64,000 nucleotides of DNA from Liquidambar formosana (taxonomy: Eukaryota > Streptophyta > Magnoliopsida > Saxifragales > Altingiaceae): NCBI GenBank assembly GCA_039720395.1, contig CM077832.1, forward strand, positions 16,897,850-16,961,849, in the 5' to 3' direction. This document shows positions 49,684 to 61,198 of the stretch, in pieces (positions within the stretch are counted from its first letter, which is position 1; the number at the start of each line of letters is the position of its first letter). The notes below the pieces were generated by a model that did not search any database, was not told the origin of the DNA, and worked only from the letters and a program-made list of their open reading frames with translations. The position numbers and the translations under genes are program-made.

Positions 49684-51057
49684 TGATCGAGTCAAAATCA
49701 ATTACCCGTAAGATGCAAAAATTTGTATACAGTGGTAGTACGGGTGTCGTACCACAGGGACTATACTGGGATTATTTTAATTTTGAAAATTGAATACTAA
49801 AATAATTCACAAAGATGATTTTTGTAGTTTTGAACTCTATGGAATGCAAGCAAAATAAATTTATATTTTCTTCAAGAAAGGAAATACTTAGGGTCTCGAA
49901 TCCACCACTAATCTTGTATAAAAATGCACTTATTGTAACGTGTTTCAAGAAATTATTATTTGGTATGAGCAAGACTCATTGTAGCTACAAGCCCAATGAC
50001 ATCATCAAGAAAGATTCATATATTTGTAAATTAGGCATAACTCATCAAAGATATAGCATGAACCGTCTCACCTACTCTACTCTAAACTAATTTGTGAGCA
50101 CGACTCATCTTGTCTAAGGATGAATCATCTTAATCTCCAAATATATGTACAGTGAAAACCATTGCATAACCATTGTATTTAAAATCACAGAAATTAAACA
50201 CAATTTGAGATAAAAACACTAAAACCAATTATATCAATAATACAATCCTCCTAGTTATGCAATCCTCATACACAAATAATCAAATCAACAACACAATACA
50301 ATAAAATACACCATACTTGATTAGGGCTTCATCTCCCCCCTAAGACAAAGATTAGTTGGCCATGTAGATAACCAAGAACTAGTCTCTCCCCTTTGCCACC
50401 TTTGTACCTCCTCTTCTTTTTCTCTCCTTTTCTCCTCTTTGTTATGTGAATTCCCTTGGTATTTATAGGAGATGGGGGAAGGATCCAGCTAATCCCATAA
50501 GTCAAAAGCAATGCCTAATTTCTTTGAATTCTTGGCTACCCATGTTCTCACTTTGACAAATGCTGCCAGATTCAGATTTTTGCAAATAAGTCCACTTCCA
50601 GCTCATTTTTGACTTGGAAGACGTTTGAATCAGGAAATGCCATAAACTAAACAATTGTAGCTCTTTAAGTCCTCTTTCCAGAGCCACAAATTTCACCCAA
50701 ATCGGATATGGGAATCACAAGTTATGGTCAGATTACCAAAACTTGGTCAATCTGTCCAGATTTGCTGCTGATTTTGGGATCATGAATTTCTTTGCCTAAC
50801 TTTGAATTTCAGCTGCTCAAATCTTCAAAATTGTTGACCCAACTCTTGTTGCAGCTCCATGAAATTTTAGGTAGGTGAGAAACCCATTTCAAGTTGCATT
50901 TATTAGCTTAAGTAGTCCTGATTGTCATCTTTTCTGGTATAAACTCAACAGCCCTGCAATAAATCAAGAATACTTTAAACACATAAAATTAAATATAATA
51001 AAATAACTAGAAAATATAAATTAGGGAGTAATTTCAATGAATATTTTGTACTTATCA
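49684..51057 (-). mobile_element. Solo LTR, family F, TSD GTTAT
   Basis: On the minus strand it starts TGATAAGTAC and ends CTCGATCA (1374 bp). A perfect duplication GTTAT flanks it (49679-49683 and 51058-51062). A TATA-like CTATAAATACC lies near 50456-50468 on the minus strand. No internal region remains. Confidence 0.88.
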
Positions 51058-51098
51058 GTTATCACCCCCACCTTCGGTCGAGTGGAGCACTTGTCCCA
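50902..51098. repeat. 197-bp direct repeat, copy 1
   Basis: Spans the last ~156 bp of LTR F, its GTTAT duplication and 36 bp of flank. Copy 2 is at 52395-52591; only one mismatch was found by eye (CTTCGG against CTTCCG). Confidence 0.9.
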
Positions 51099-51313
51099 CC
51101 TTCCGTCTAGAGGCATCCATTTAGATTTGATTTCTTTTTTTTTTTTTTTTTTTTTTGATACACTTGGGCCTCCTATTCCTGTTGACAGATGAGTATTGGG
51201 CTTGTGGCCAAATAACACATGGACGTCCAAGACTTTGGCACATCCAAACTGTTAAGCCCAAACCCGGAAGCCTACTCTCTCTCACCGACAGTTCACAATA
51301 TCGAGATCTGGGC

Positions 51314-51430
51314 GTTGTCAATAAAGCAACAGTGTTGTTGCAGACCTAAATCGCATCGGATCCCCGTTGTCAACAAAGCAACAGTGCTGTTGCAGACCAT
51401 TATAGACCCCAAATCGCATCAGATCCCCAC
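51314..51430. repeat. Two short direct repeats upstream of the 202-codon ORF
   Basis: GTTGTCAA-AAAGCAACAGTG and TGTTGCAGACC, followed by AAATCGCATC-GATCCCC, occur twice ~50 bp apart. Confidence 0.7.
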
Positions 51431-51581
51431 AGTGCATTGGTTTTTGAGATCTGTTCTTGGCTTGAGTGAGGGCAGTTTTTCTTTAAAAACCAGAGTTTGA
51501 TTATAGGTGCTTAAACACTCTTCCCCAACCATTCAACCCTCAGAGAAAACTCTCTTCTTCTAAATCCTCTCTTACGAACTC

Positions 51582-52190
51582 ATGGCCTCTTCCTCCTCTG
51601 CCCCACAAAACCGTCCTGACTTAAACACAACACCAGCAACACAACCAGAGGTCTGGCACCCAAGGTTCCTAAATGTTCAAAACCAACCCCTTACAGTTGA
51701 CGATTCTGTAATTTACAATCTTGCGAACGCAATGGCAGTAGCGAAGGGACTCATCACTCCTCGTGATGAGAGAATACTGAGTAGACGGTCCGACCTCGAC
51801 GTAATAAGAGACTCCATGGCTCTCAGCGCTCAGGCCACAACATTTACTGCTAACATGGCTCGGCGTTTACACGCCAGAAATGTGCACATGCAAAGTCTAA
51901 GTGACCAGGTCACTCGTCTCCAGGGGTTGCTCGACGGAGCCTATCGAAGGATGAGGGCTTTGAGAGCGGAGAATAGAGAGTTACAAAGAATGGTGGACTC
52001 CTATTCTAACAGACTCACACCAAGGGTCGAGGCACTGGAGAGGCTCACTGATCAAATCATTGATCGAGAAAGGGTTCCGAGTAGCCCACAGAGGCAACTT
52101 CCAGCTGATCCCTCCAGTTCTACCCAAGGTCCACAAAGGCAACCCCCAACTGACCCTTCTAGTTCTACCCAAAATGCTACTATTGAGTAG
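51582..52190 (+). CDS. Intact 202-codon ORF, predicted coiled-coil protein of unknown function
   Basis: An uninterrupted frame from ATG to TAG. Residues 1-25 are Ser/Pro/Thr-rich; 26-95 are mixed and probably helical (LTVDDSVIYNLANAMAVAKG, RDERILSRRSDLDVIRDSMA); 98-165 have heptad-like Leu/Val spacing with many charges, a likely coiled coil; 169-198 hold two 15-residue repeats beginning PQRQ and containing DPSSSTQ. No catalytic motif, signal peptide or membrane segment. Codon use is normal for a gene and the frame is intact in a region where everything else is broken. The neighbours are solo LTRs, so it may be an accessory ORF of a retroelement rather than a host gene. I do not recognise a named family. 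Confidence 0.6.
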   Translation: MASSSSAPQNRPDLNTTPATQPEVWHPRFLNVQNQPLTVDDSVIYNLANAMAVAKGLITPRDERILSRRSDLDVIRDSMALSAQATTFTANMARRLHARNVHMQSLSDQVTRLQGLLDGAYRRMRALRAENRELQRMVDSYSNRLTPRVEALERLTDQIIDRERVPSSPQRQLPADPSSSTQGPQRQPPTDPSSSTQNATIE

Positions 52191-52394
52191 CTCTCACTTT
52201 TTTTGTTTTTTTTTTTTGTTGTTGTTGCTGCTACTAGAATGAAGATGGTTTTATTTGCTAAACTCAAAGAACAAACAGATAAAATAGCACACAAAATGAA
52301 TGAACACAACAAAATACTATTCATAAATAGATAACACACTGGAATACTTAGCACAACTTCTAAACAGACAAATCAAAATAAAATAAAAATAATA

Positions 52395-52591
52395 ATTAGC
52401 TTAAGTAGTCCTGATTGTCATCTTTTCTGGTATAAACTCAACAGCCCTGCAATAAATCAAGAATACTTTAAACACATAAAATTAAATATAATAAAATAAC
52501 TAGAAAATATAAATTAGGGAGTAATTTCAATGAATATTTTGTACTTATCAGTTATCACCCCCACCTTCCGTCGAGTGGAGCACTTGTCCCA
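52395..52591. repeat. 197-bp direct repeat, copy 2
   Basis: Near-identical to 50902-51098, including the end of LTR F and the GTTATCACCCCC junction. After this copy the sequence differs from that after copy 1. Confidence 0.9.
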
Positions 52592-53219
52592 GCGCTGCTA
52601 GGCGGGCAAGCTACGTTTTCTTGCACTTATTTACTTTCATGAAACTTATATCAATGTGTAGATCTGAAACCATGCATGAGATATATATTTTCTTTTTCTT
52701 GTGAATACTAGATTGAAAACATGCTTATATTTTTACTTATGTATCATAGAAACCATTCTTTTGACCCTTCAATCAGTAGACGATCCATTAAAATCAAACT
52801 TTTGATTGTTTTGCTGTGAAAAAGTGACTGTACACTCAGCTTATTCCAAACTAAACATAAGTTCTAATGAAAACTAAGATAATAGTGCCTGTTCTTGTAT
52901 TCTATACATTTATCAGACATATGTACATGAAAAATCCCATTTTTTGAACTTTTAGTTGGCTATCTTGATATAAAAATCGAGCCTTTTATTCACAAATATG
53001 ATGGAGACTGTTTTGCATTGACCTATGCGTACGCATGGTTTCCTCGAGCGTACGCATAGTTGATTATGCATACGCATGGTGGTACTGTGCGTACGCATGA
53101 AAGGTTCAAGCATATGCATATTTTATTATGCGTACGCGTGACTTGTGTGGCAGTAGCTTATTTTTTTATTTTCCATCTTTGGCATTTTTGAAGCATTAAT
53201 TGCTTTTATTATCACATAC
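52592..53219. mobile_element. Retroelement G fragment with six phased palindromes
   Basis: No coding frame. TGCGTACGCA or one- or two-base variants start at 53026, 53047, 53067, 53088, 53109 and 53129, steps of 21, 20, 21, 21, 20 bp. Probably part of another LTR. Confidence 0.55.
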
Positions 53220-54143
53220 TGTTAGAGATATTGGCCATTTATTAATGTGGGTCCCATGTAAAATTTGAGGTGGGTCCATATTGGAATTAGCTAATCTCTA
53301 TGTGGAGATTTAATTCGAATAATTAATTGGCCAAAATCATTAATGGTTAAATGAGAAATTGTTCTCTAAAGTCATCTTTGAATAGTTGGTTGAAGAATGG
53401 TAATAAGGCTTGTCCCACATTGGAAAACTATGAATTTCTAAATGAATTCATATACACATACTTTGGACCTATGGTTTGAGCCCAAAGGGCACCCAAGTTT
53501 TGTGAGGAGGGAGGACCTAGCCTACATTGGGTTTAGACCCAAAAACACACGCGCACGCCCTCCTGTACCAAACCGAATCGAGCCGGGCTGGGTCGGGTGG
53601 GGTGGGGTTAAGAAGACTGACCCATGTGTGTTATTTTTTAAGTAAAATTTATTTTTGCTAATTAATTTAATTACCGTTTAAGAGTTGTGTCTGTCAACCC
53701 AGAACAGTCATGACCATAAAACGTGTCTGATCAACGTGCCTTATGACTGTTCTGGAGAGTCACATCAGAGTCTTTATATACTATATTTTCACAGTCAATA
53801 AAAGGTGAATCATCAAATTATATTTTCAAATTATTGAGTCGTTGTTAGAGAGAGAGTAAGGACACAGTGGGGTATGCTAGACGCAGAGATTGCAGTACTT
53901 CTTCTGTGCATGTAGATCATTGTATCCTGGGAGGCAGACGTCTGTGAGACTCAAAGCACCAAGTGAGGGGTAAAATTTGTCTTAAGGACATAGCGTCAAA
54001 CGCTAGCCTTGATTAATCTGGTTCTATTTTTTATTATCTTCAGTATTCTGTAAGTTTGTGAATTTCCAGAATTTATTTCTATTTCTATTATCTTCAGTAT
54101 TCTGTATGTTTGTGTAATCCAGAATTTATTCGTGTATTATATG
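53220..54143 (+). mobile_element. Probable solo LTR (family H)
   Basis: Starts TGTTAGAGATATTGG, typical of Copia LTRs. CATAC precedes it (53215-53219) and recurs at 54144-54148, a candidate 5-bp duplication, though the end before it reads TATATG rather than CA. TATA-like TATATACTATA lies near 53777-53787. A 13-bp perfect stem (CCAGAACAGTCAT at 53699-53711 with ATGACTGTTCTGG at 53743-53755) is present. Confidence 0.5.
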
Positions 54144-54148
54144 CATAC

Positions 54149-55164
54149 TATTTTGACAGAATTACATAAGTTAGACAATATTTTCCAACACGTACTTGTG
54201 CTGTTACTTACGTGTTTGGCTTTGGGCAAGCGCGTCGCTACTTCACCACCCTTGGGAATATCTCTACTGACTTCATTATCACATATATATGAGACGTGTA
54301 TTTTTCTAATAAAAACAAACTGATAGAGTAATACACCTTAAATCACATAAGCATACTCAAATTACTCGAAATTAAATTTCTCAAGTTTTTTTGAAAACGA
54401 TAAATTATATTTCTAATTAAAAATTCATATGCGTTTTAGCAACCAAATAATAAATTGGTTAAACACTCTTCAGAAAACATATAAGTTTTAATTTCATTTA
54501 ACTCCGGTTGATGTAGCAAATATATTTTAAAATAAATAAATTTATTGAACTCAATATTTTCAACCTCCACAGTGGAACATACAAGTCTTCTTTTTTTTTT
54601 TTTCAATTTAAAATAATTCTCATTATGTAAATGGCTACGCAGATAAACATGTAAATTCAAAATAAATTTTAATATGATCCTTAATTATGATCTCATCATT
54701 AAATTTTATTTTAACCATGTGAAAAAATCAGTCACATACAATATGCAAATTATATAAGTATTTCAATATGAAAATAGTATAATCTCTACACCCATATCTG
54801 AAGTGATCAAATTTATAAATATTATACTTTTTCACATAAAAATTATGGGTAAAATACATTTACAGCCCCTATGTTTACTGACTATTACACTGACACCCAC
54901 CGTCCTTTCTAAAATTACACTGTCTTCCCCTACTTTAGAAAAAAATATACATATCTCTCCATCTGTTAACCCACCGTTTAGAGGGTTAACGACTATTGCT
55001 GATGTCATGCAAAAAAGGGGCTAAAAATACCCATTTTACCCTTATTGAAACCAAAATGCTGCGTTTGGCGTGGAGGCTATTCCCCCAACCCAACCTTCTC
55101 ACCCTCAAGCCCTAGAACCCAATCTCGCAGCCATTGCCAAAGCCATGGACGAAACTCGTGCGTT
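54149..55164. other. AT-rich DNA and the edge of an unidentified repeat
   Basis: No gene recognised up to ~54840. From there GGGTAAAATACATTTACAGC and related lines resemble ends of plant DNA transposons; a short frame with an ATG at 55145 is cut by LTR E2 and continues at 57885. Confidence 0.4.
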
Positions 55165-55169
55165 GACGG

Positions 55170-57879
55170 TGTCACACCCCCCATTTTTGCACCACCTTAC
55201 TAGGGCTCATCATTTCATGCATGTTTTTGTTTTGTTTTTGAGTCTAGTCACTTGCATTAGGTTTCTAGGGTCACAAGGACAATGAGTATGAATTTTGGTT
55301 CAATTTGGAGTTGATCTTGAGGGATAATAAGAGCTTTTGTGTCTTGAGGGGCATAATCGTCTTTTAAGTCCCAAACTTTTCATTTGACCTTGGAATGATC
55401 TCCAAATTGTCAATTGGAGTTCATATGGATGCACAGGAGGTATTTCTAGGTTCAATTTGATAAATCAATGGCTTGGGATTAAAATGCCTCGATGTAGTTC
55501 AAGATTGGTTAATTGACCCTTCTTTGGGTTAGCTCTAATTAACTCACAATTACCAACCAAATCTTTTCAAATTGACTTTCATTAGTCATCATTTTACTCC
55601 CAAAAGTGTTTTATGAAATTCAATTTTGATATAGAAAGTGTTTGGTTTGACCCTATGTGCATGCCTATGCTTAGCAAAGGTAGAGCATAGTGGTTAACCG
55701 CCTTGTTTAAACCTAACCATGCCCCCATGGTTAGTGGTTTTCACCCTAAAATGTTCAAAAACATATTCCTCATCAAAACACGGTCGTTTTGGCTTTTGTT
55801 TCATCAAAATCAGAGTTAATTTGCCCCCTGAAACACTTCTAGAAGGGAAGGGAGGCAAAATAGGAGAAAAATCAGAAGTGGGCTCGGGTGACCACCCAAG
55901 CCTGGGCGGCTAGCCGCCTGGGCCCAGGTGGCTAGCCGCCCAGCCTTAGGTGGTCACCTGAGGCCACTTTCCTATTTGCACTATGATTCCTTGCTGAAGC
56001 GGACTCTTGCCTATTTTGACGTATTTGGGCTCTTTTGGACGAGTTTCCTTCTATTTTTTGGTAACTTCTGAGTTACTTAAGCCCTAAGGGGGTCTCTAAT
56101 AGCCCTTGGATTAATTTTTAGGGTTTTAATCCTAGCCATTGGTTAATCCTAATTGAAGTCTATAAATACCCCCTATGCTTCAGCACAAGGGGAGCCACTT
56201 TATGCATTAAAACTTGAGTGTTTGAGAGAGAATAAGAGAGAGAGACTTGAAGGAGAGCTGGAGTTCTTGCTGTAGCCTTGAAGAACATTGGTTGAAGACA
56301 TCCACAAGAGCAAGAGGGAGTTCATACAGCAGCAAGGAAGGCTCTTTCTAAGGTATTCCTCTTTTCTGTTCAAGCTTAAACAAAGGTATCATGTAGGAAT
56401 AGCTCTATTGCATGTAATTTCTACCATGAATTGAAGTTTCTATTAGGTAATACATGTGATATTAATGATGTTCATGATGAGTTTTGCATGCTTTAGAGTT
56501 AGTTCATAGGTTCCAATGCATAGTTATGATTCTTGTGTTTATGTTGTCCTTGTTCTAGGATAGTGATATTGCATGTTAGAGTTAGGTTTTTTGTCATGTT
56601 CTATTGTTTTAGTTAGTTAATATGCATGATTTAGGTTCTGTTTAGTTTTATTTTAGCATGATTGGAGTTGGTTTTGTATGTTTTTAAGCATATTTGTAAG
56701 TTTAGGGTTTTAGAGTCTTTGTTTTGTGTTTGTTTTTATACAGCATGTTAAAGTAGGTCTTTTCATTGGTTTTTCTTCATGTTTGCTGTATATGTTTTTC
56801 ATATGGAGTAAATATGATATTTTTGCATGCATGTTAGTATGTTTTAGGGTTTATATGCATAATATGGTTCTAGGATTGTGTTAGGGCTTATGAAAGTTTG
56901 CTGTTTTTGCTGTTAGCACGCTTAGTAGATGATTTTAGGCCATATTACTATTCTGTCCAGACTTGCATATCATTGTATTTGCATGGTTTTGAGCACTTGT
57001 AAGGGTGCAAATAGGTGTGGTAATTTTCCTATGGCAAATAGGGCTGCCAATGTCTGAAATGGCTAATGCTTGGAGTAATTGCGCTCAGGTAAGTGGGTAT
57101 GAAGGTGCCCCAATTCACCTCTCTTCCTTATCCTTTCTCTTCTCCCTCTTTAGGGTTAATTTTTAATATGATCCTATGGTTTAATTAGAGGTTTCCTTCA
57201 CAAATAAAATTCTGGTTTTTATTAAAGTTTCCATTTTGTGGAGTTCTTTCTAAAATCAAACTTTCTATCAAATTCAATTCTTTTGATCAAATAAGGAAAC
57301 CTAGGGTTTTTACCATAGGTTTGTATTAGGATTTAACCCTATTTCTTATCGAACTACGTGGACTTTGATCCATGTATTTCGTTGCATGGTACGTAGGCGC
57401 TCTTTGTGAGGCTCAAGTCCGTTCTAGGATCCAAGCATCCTAGGCTTCTTTTGTTTTATTTTCTTTTTCTTTATTTTCTGTTTTTTATGTGTTTATTATG
57501 CATGGATGGATGAATGAAGTATATGATATGCATGCAATTCTTGGGATGATATACTTGCTGATTTTTGCATGGAAAGATCTTGATTTAGCCCAAATGAACT
57601 GAGAGACCGAAAGGGTGACATGGGTGCCTACAGGCTTTGCCTAGAACCTTCCCACGTCATAACTTAGCCTCCGAATCCCCGATTTCTTTGGTTTCCAAAA
57701 GATTGGTTTTTGTCTTTCCTTTTTTATGGAGTCATTCAAATTGTTTTCTTAAAACAAATTGATTTTTAGGGTTTTCCTTGTTTCCTTTAAAAAATAAGGT
57801 GGCGACTCCTTTTTTTTTTTTTTTTTTCAAAACCCATTTTCTTTTCAATCCCTCGTGGGCCCAATTTCTGGGGTTCACA
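55170..57879 (+). mobile_element. Solo LTR, family E, copy 2
   Basis: Starts TGTCACACCC, ends GGGGTTCACA, 2710 bp. Flanks GACGG (55165-55169) and GACGA (57880-57884) match at 4 of 5. TATAAATA at 56161-56168. The same block order as E1: hairpin, TATA box, leader, AACTTAGCCTCCGAATCCC, GGTGGCGACTC. A T-run near the end adds length. No internal region follows. Confidence 0.82.
55887..55958 (+). promoter_or_regulatory. Long GC-rich hairpin in LTR E2
   Basis: GGTGACCACC pairs with GGTGGTCACC and CTGGGCGGCTAGCC with GGCTAGCCGCCCAG, leaving small internal loops over 72 nt. It sits ~200 bp upstream of the TATA box. LTR E1 has the same structure at 47374-47453 with outer arms CTCGGGTGACC/GGTCACCCGAG but a less perfect inner stem. 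Confidence 0.75.
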
Positions 57880-57884
57880 GACGA

Positions 57885-58276
57885 CAGCCAACATGGATGC
57901 CAGCAATGGAGTTACGGCAGCGGCGGAGCGAATGCTGCTGTTGCTTCTTCTCTTCTTCTTCTTCGTGCATTTTTCTTTGCTTTCAATGCCATTTCCCCAG
58001 CTAACTCCACTTTTTCCAGCGAAGAAGCACGAAGAAGAAGCAACAGCCTGTTGCAACAGATTTGCCCCGAGGCAACCCCTCTTCTTCTTTACCTTCATGT
58101 TTTTCAAAAATTTTTTTTTTGCCCCCTATTGCAACAGCCTCGAAAGTCGGCGATGCTCGGGTCTAACGCTGTCCTCTTCACCTCTCCCTTAGTGTCAAGA
58201 TTTTTCAGCGAGATTCTTCTTCTTCCCTCTTCTTCTCTTCTTTTTTTTTTTTTCTTTCCTTTTCGAAAGGTAATCA

Positions 58277-58326
<50 letters not shown>

Positions 58327-58710
58327 CTTACGCAAATCATACAATCTAAGTCATCACTTTTTCTAAATATTTAAGATTGTACATGAACCGTTTTTTCATC
58401 TAAATTCAAACAATTATATAATCAAGAAATCTCAAATATCAGAAATAACATCTTTCTAAAAGCAATTCTATATATCAATTCATTATGATATGATTCAAGC
58501 TCACATACCTCAAAAATAATATTGTGTAAAACAATAGAATATCTTGAATTGAATAGAGACTAAAATAAAAAAAACTCATCCATCCATTTCTTGTGATAAA
58601 CCATGAAAATCCAATTGCTTAAAACAACACAGGATATGATTCATGTAAATCACAAACCAAACAATTATATCAATTGATTAACGACACCCAACAAAATCAA
58701 CTCTTAAGAT
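57885..58710. other. Low-complexity DNA with a (CA)n microsatellite
   Basis: Sequence interrupted by LTR E2 resumes here; the open frames are rich in Leu, Phe and Ser from CTT/TTC runs and are not supported as genes. A (CA)n run lies at 58279-58314 followed by (TA)n. Confidence 0.5.
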
Positions 58711-59301
58711 TGTTGGAAATATTGAACAAAAACATGGATGTCGAAAATCAAAATATGAAATAATCTAATTTATAATAAAATAAAAAATAGACTTATCGAT
58801 TGAGATGTGTGAGAACACTATCCTTAAGAGTTGATTTGCGCCCTTCGGAGTGAATCATTCGGTGCATTTAGGTCTTCTAGCGCCCCAACCCTCTAGGATA
58901 CAACAATCGTATTCCTCATACACGTGCACTCGCAAGTATAGGGAATCAAACAACTGTAGATTGTTCCATAAAAATATTCAACAAAGTATTGAAGAAAGAT
59001 AGATAAAATTTTATACAAAAAGTTTATAAATAGAGGAATAAGAAGGATTGGGAAAAAGCTTTCTAAAACTCTTGTATTTTTATCATTCCAAGGAAGAAGA
59101 AGAAGGCAACTCAAAAAATCATAAAAAATGATAGTGGAAAAACCATTTTTCTCCAAAAGATGTATAACCCCCTAACAATAATATACCTCTAACTCATAAT
59201 AATGAATCAAATAAATAAATGATATAATGGTCATAAAATCACATATAATAAATAATGATTTGAATCACACATTTTTTATTTTATTTATAAAAAATACAAC
59301 A
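58711..59301 (-). mobile_element. LTR of family K, copy 2
   Basis: Aligns along its length with 38839-39433 (CTTATCGATTGAG, GAGTTGATTTGCGCCC, CGCAAGTA). Ends TGTTGGAAAT and AATACAACA on the plus strand. No polypurine tract or primer site adjoins it and flanks do not repeat, so it is a solo or truncated LTR. Confidence 0.7.
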
Positions 59302-59436
59302 TTTTTACCTCATAAGTAGTTAATTCACCACTGTAATCCATAGCACAGGCTGCCTCTATAATATATGCTCCTTTGAGTGGAAGCCTTGGCTTACAACAAG
59401 TGTAAAAATGCTCAAAAAAAATCTCATTTTGTCCTT

Positions 59437-59760
59437 GTTCGGTATTTCAAAACTGTACAAAAAAAAAGAAGAAGAAGAAAGTATGGCAACAACAAACCAA
59501 ACAAATAAAAAATGTTTCGGTTCTATATAACCGAACAATGGGCAAATGTTTGGTCGCAAAAAACCGAACAATAATGTATTCTACAACCAATAGAAATTGA
59601 ACAATGATATTTTGTTCGGCCATATGAAACCGAACAATAGTATGGGCTGTGATTCATTGTAATCTTCATTCTAAAACCAAATAAATATCCAGTCATTAAA
59701 AATCGAATAAGATAGATATGTTCGGTCATAGTAAATTGAACATTTGTATTTTTTATGATC
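59437..59760. repeat. 33-bp GTTCGG...CCGAAC array, second locus
   Basis: Units start at 59437, 59514, 59548, (59581), 59614 and 59720; GTTCGGC-CCGAAC pairs are well kept at 59548-59640. The 59548-59614 steps keep the 33-bp register; other intervals have insertions. Confidence 0.7.
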
Positions 59761-59992
59761 ATATAGAACTTGACATATCTTTTAGCATTTAGAATACCAA
59801 AACTGAAGATGGCTCGATTAAAAAAAAAAAAAAAAGAAAAAGAAAAAGAAAAAAGAACTGAAGATGGTGCGACTCATTGTAATTTCTGATATTTTTTGGG
59901 CTAGGCTTAGATTGCCAACTCTTTGCCTAGGTCCAACTTAGGGGTATCAGGCCGGGCTTGAGCGGTAGGCCTTCGAACTGGTTTTAGGCTAA

Positions 59993-60345
59993 GGCCCAGC
60001 TATTGCCCCCCATTTTGATCAGCTCTAGTTTAGGTTTTTAAGGTTTTATGCAAAATATAAAAGATTTTTATGAAAATTGACCACTCTATCTACTAGAAAA
60101 CGTCATTGTGAATAACTTTGCAGAAGAAAGTTTTTAAAAAATCTATCGTTTATGAAGGCTTTTTGGCACAAAATGAAATAAATACTATAAAATGACTAAA
60201 AAATTTACTTAAATGATAGATTTTGAAAAAATTTTATTCTCCAAAGTTATTCAAAATGAAGTTTTCTACTCCATAGTAAACAATGTGGTCGATTTTCATA
60301 AAAAAAAACTTTATATTTTGCATAAAACCTTAAAAATCTAAACAC
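59993..60345. mobile_element. Fragment of the foldback Mutator-like family
   Basis: Starts GGCCCAGCTATTGCC; internal arms match 35919-36330 (CTACTAGAAAAC, TTAAGGTTTTATGCAAAATA and their inverses). The right terminus is not recognisable, so it is truncated or rearranged. Confidence 0.6.
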
Positions 60346-60487
60346 TAGCCGTCGGGAGCGGCTAATGCAACCCCAAATAGAGTTAAGTTGACCCCGTGTG
60401 TTAAGCCCACCCCCCAATACTATATGCCCACCCCCCAAAATGTCCAAAGTACCCTTCCTTCCACTAAACCTAAGCCTCACCCACCCC

Positions 60488-60840
60488 ACTCCCTCCCCAC
60501 ACGATACCATCAGCCACCCCGCTCACCCACGACGACCGGAGAAAGTCACCGGCGGCGACCCCGTTCACCCGCGACGACTGGAGAAAGTCACCGGCGGCGA
60601 CCCCGTTCACCCGCGACTGGAGAAAGCACGGCGACCCCGCTCACCCGCGACTGGAGAAAGAGAACGGTAGTCCTCGACGGCGACCCCGCTCACCCGCGAC
60701 TGGTGACTGCACTCACCTGCGACTGGAGAAAGTCACCGGCAGTCCTCCACGGCGACCCTGCTCACCCGCGACTGGAGAAAGTCACCGGCAGTCCTCCTTG
60801 GCGACCCCGCTCACCCGCGACTGGAGAAACCCCATTTCCG
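60488..60840. repeat. GC-rich minisatellite
   Basis: Seven to eight copies of a 35-60-bp unit containing CGGCGACCCCG, TCACCCGCGAC and TGGAGAAAGTCACCGGC. Strikingly GC-rich compared with its AT-rich surroundings. An open frame across it (60388-60975) is a by-product of the repeats in my reading, though a Pro/Arg-rich peptide cannot be excluded. Confidence 0.8.
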
Positions 60841-61198
60841 ACCGGTAGTCCTCCATTTTCGACGGCGACAGTCCTCCACTCCCTCCAAACACGAGACCCT
60901 CTCAGCCAGCCCTCTCACACTCGACTCCAGAAACCCCACGGCCCCATTTCCGACCGGCGACAGTCCGCCATTTGAAGGGGTTCTCCAACCCCACCCCTCA
61001 TATCAGTGACCACCGGCGACGGAGAAGACGAGGAAGAAAACCCTCTCACTAGAAGGTGCGTATTGTAGGTAAAATGTGTATACACTGTGTGTGTAGAGAT
61101 TTACAGTTGATATTCTGCCATTGTTGTCTCTGTTGCACCTGCAATCTATTCTTATTCGTGTTTGAATCCATTGAAAGCTTTCAAATTTTCGCGGGTGT

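Noticed and set aside
46694..57879. E1 and E2 as the two LTRs of one element
   Set aside because: Each has its own candidate target duplication, and the DNA between them consists of unrelated elements with no polyprotein.
57778..58374. 198-codon frame
   Set aside because: It is made of T-runs, CTT repeats and the CA microsatellite; no plausible domain.
59001..59156. Possible peptide with Phe/Leu-rich segment on the minus strand
   Set aside because: It lies inside an LTR of family K and is not conserved in the copy at 38839-39433.
38839..59301. The two family-K LTRs as the ends of one 20-kb element
   Set aside because: Both are in the same orientation and only the first has a polypurine tract, but no primer-binding site adjoins the second, so they are more likely separate copies.
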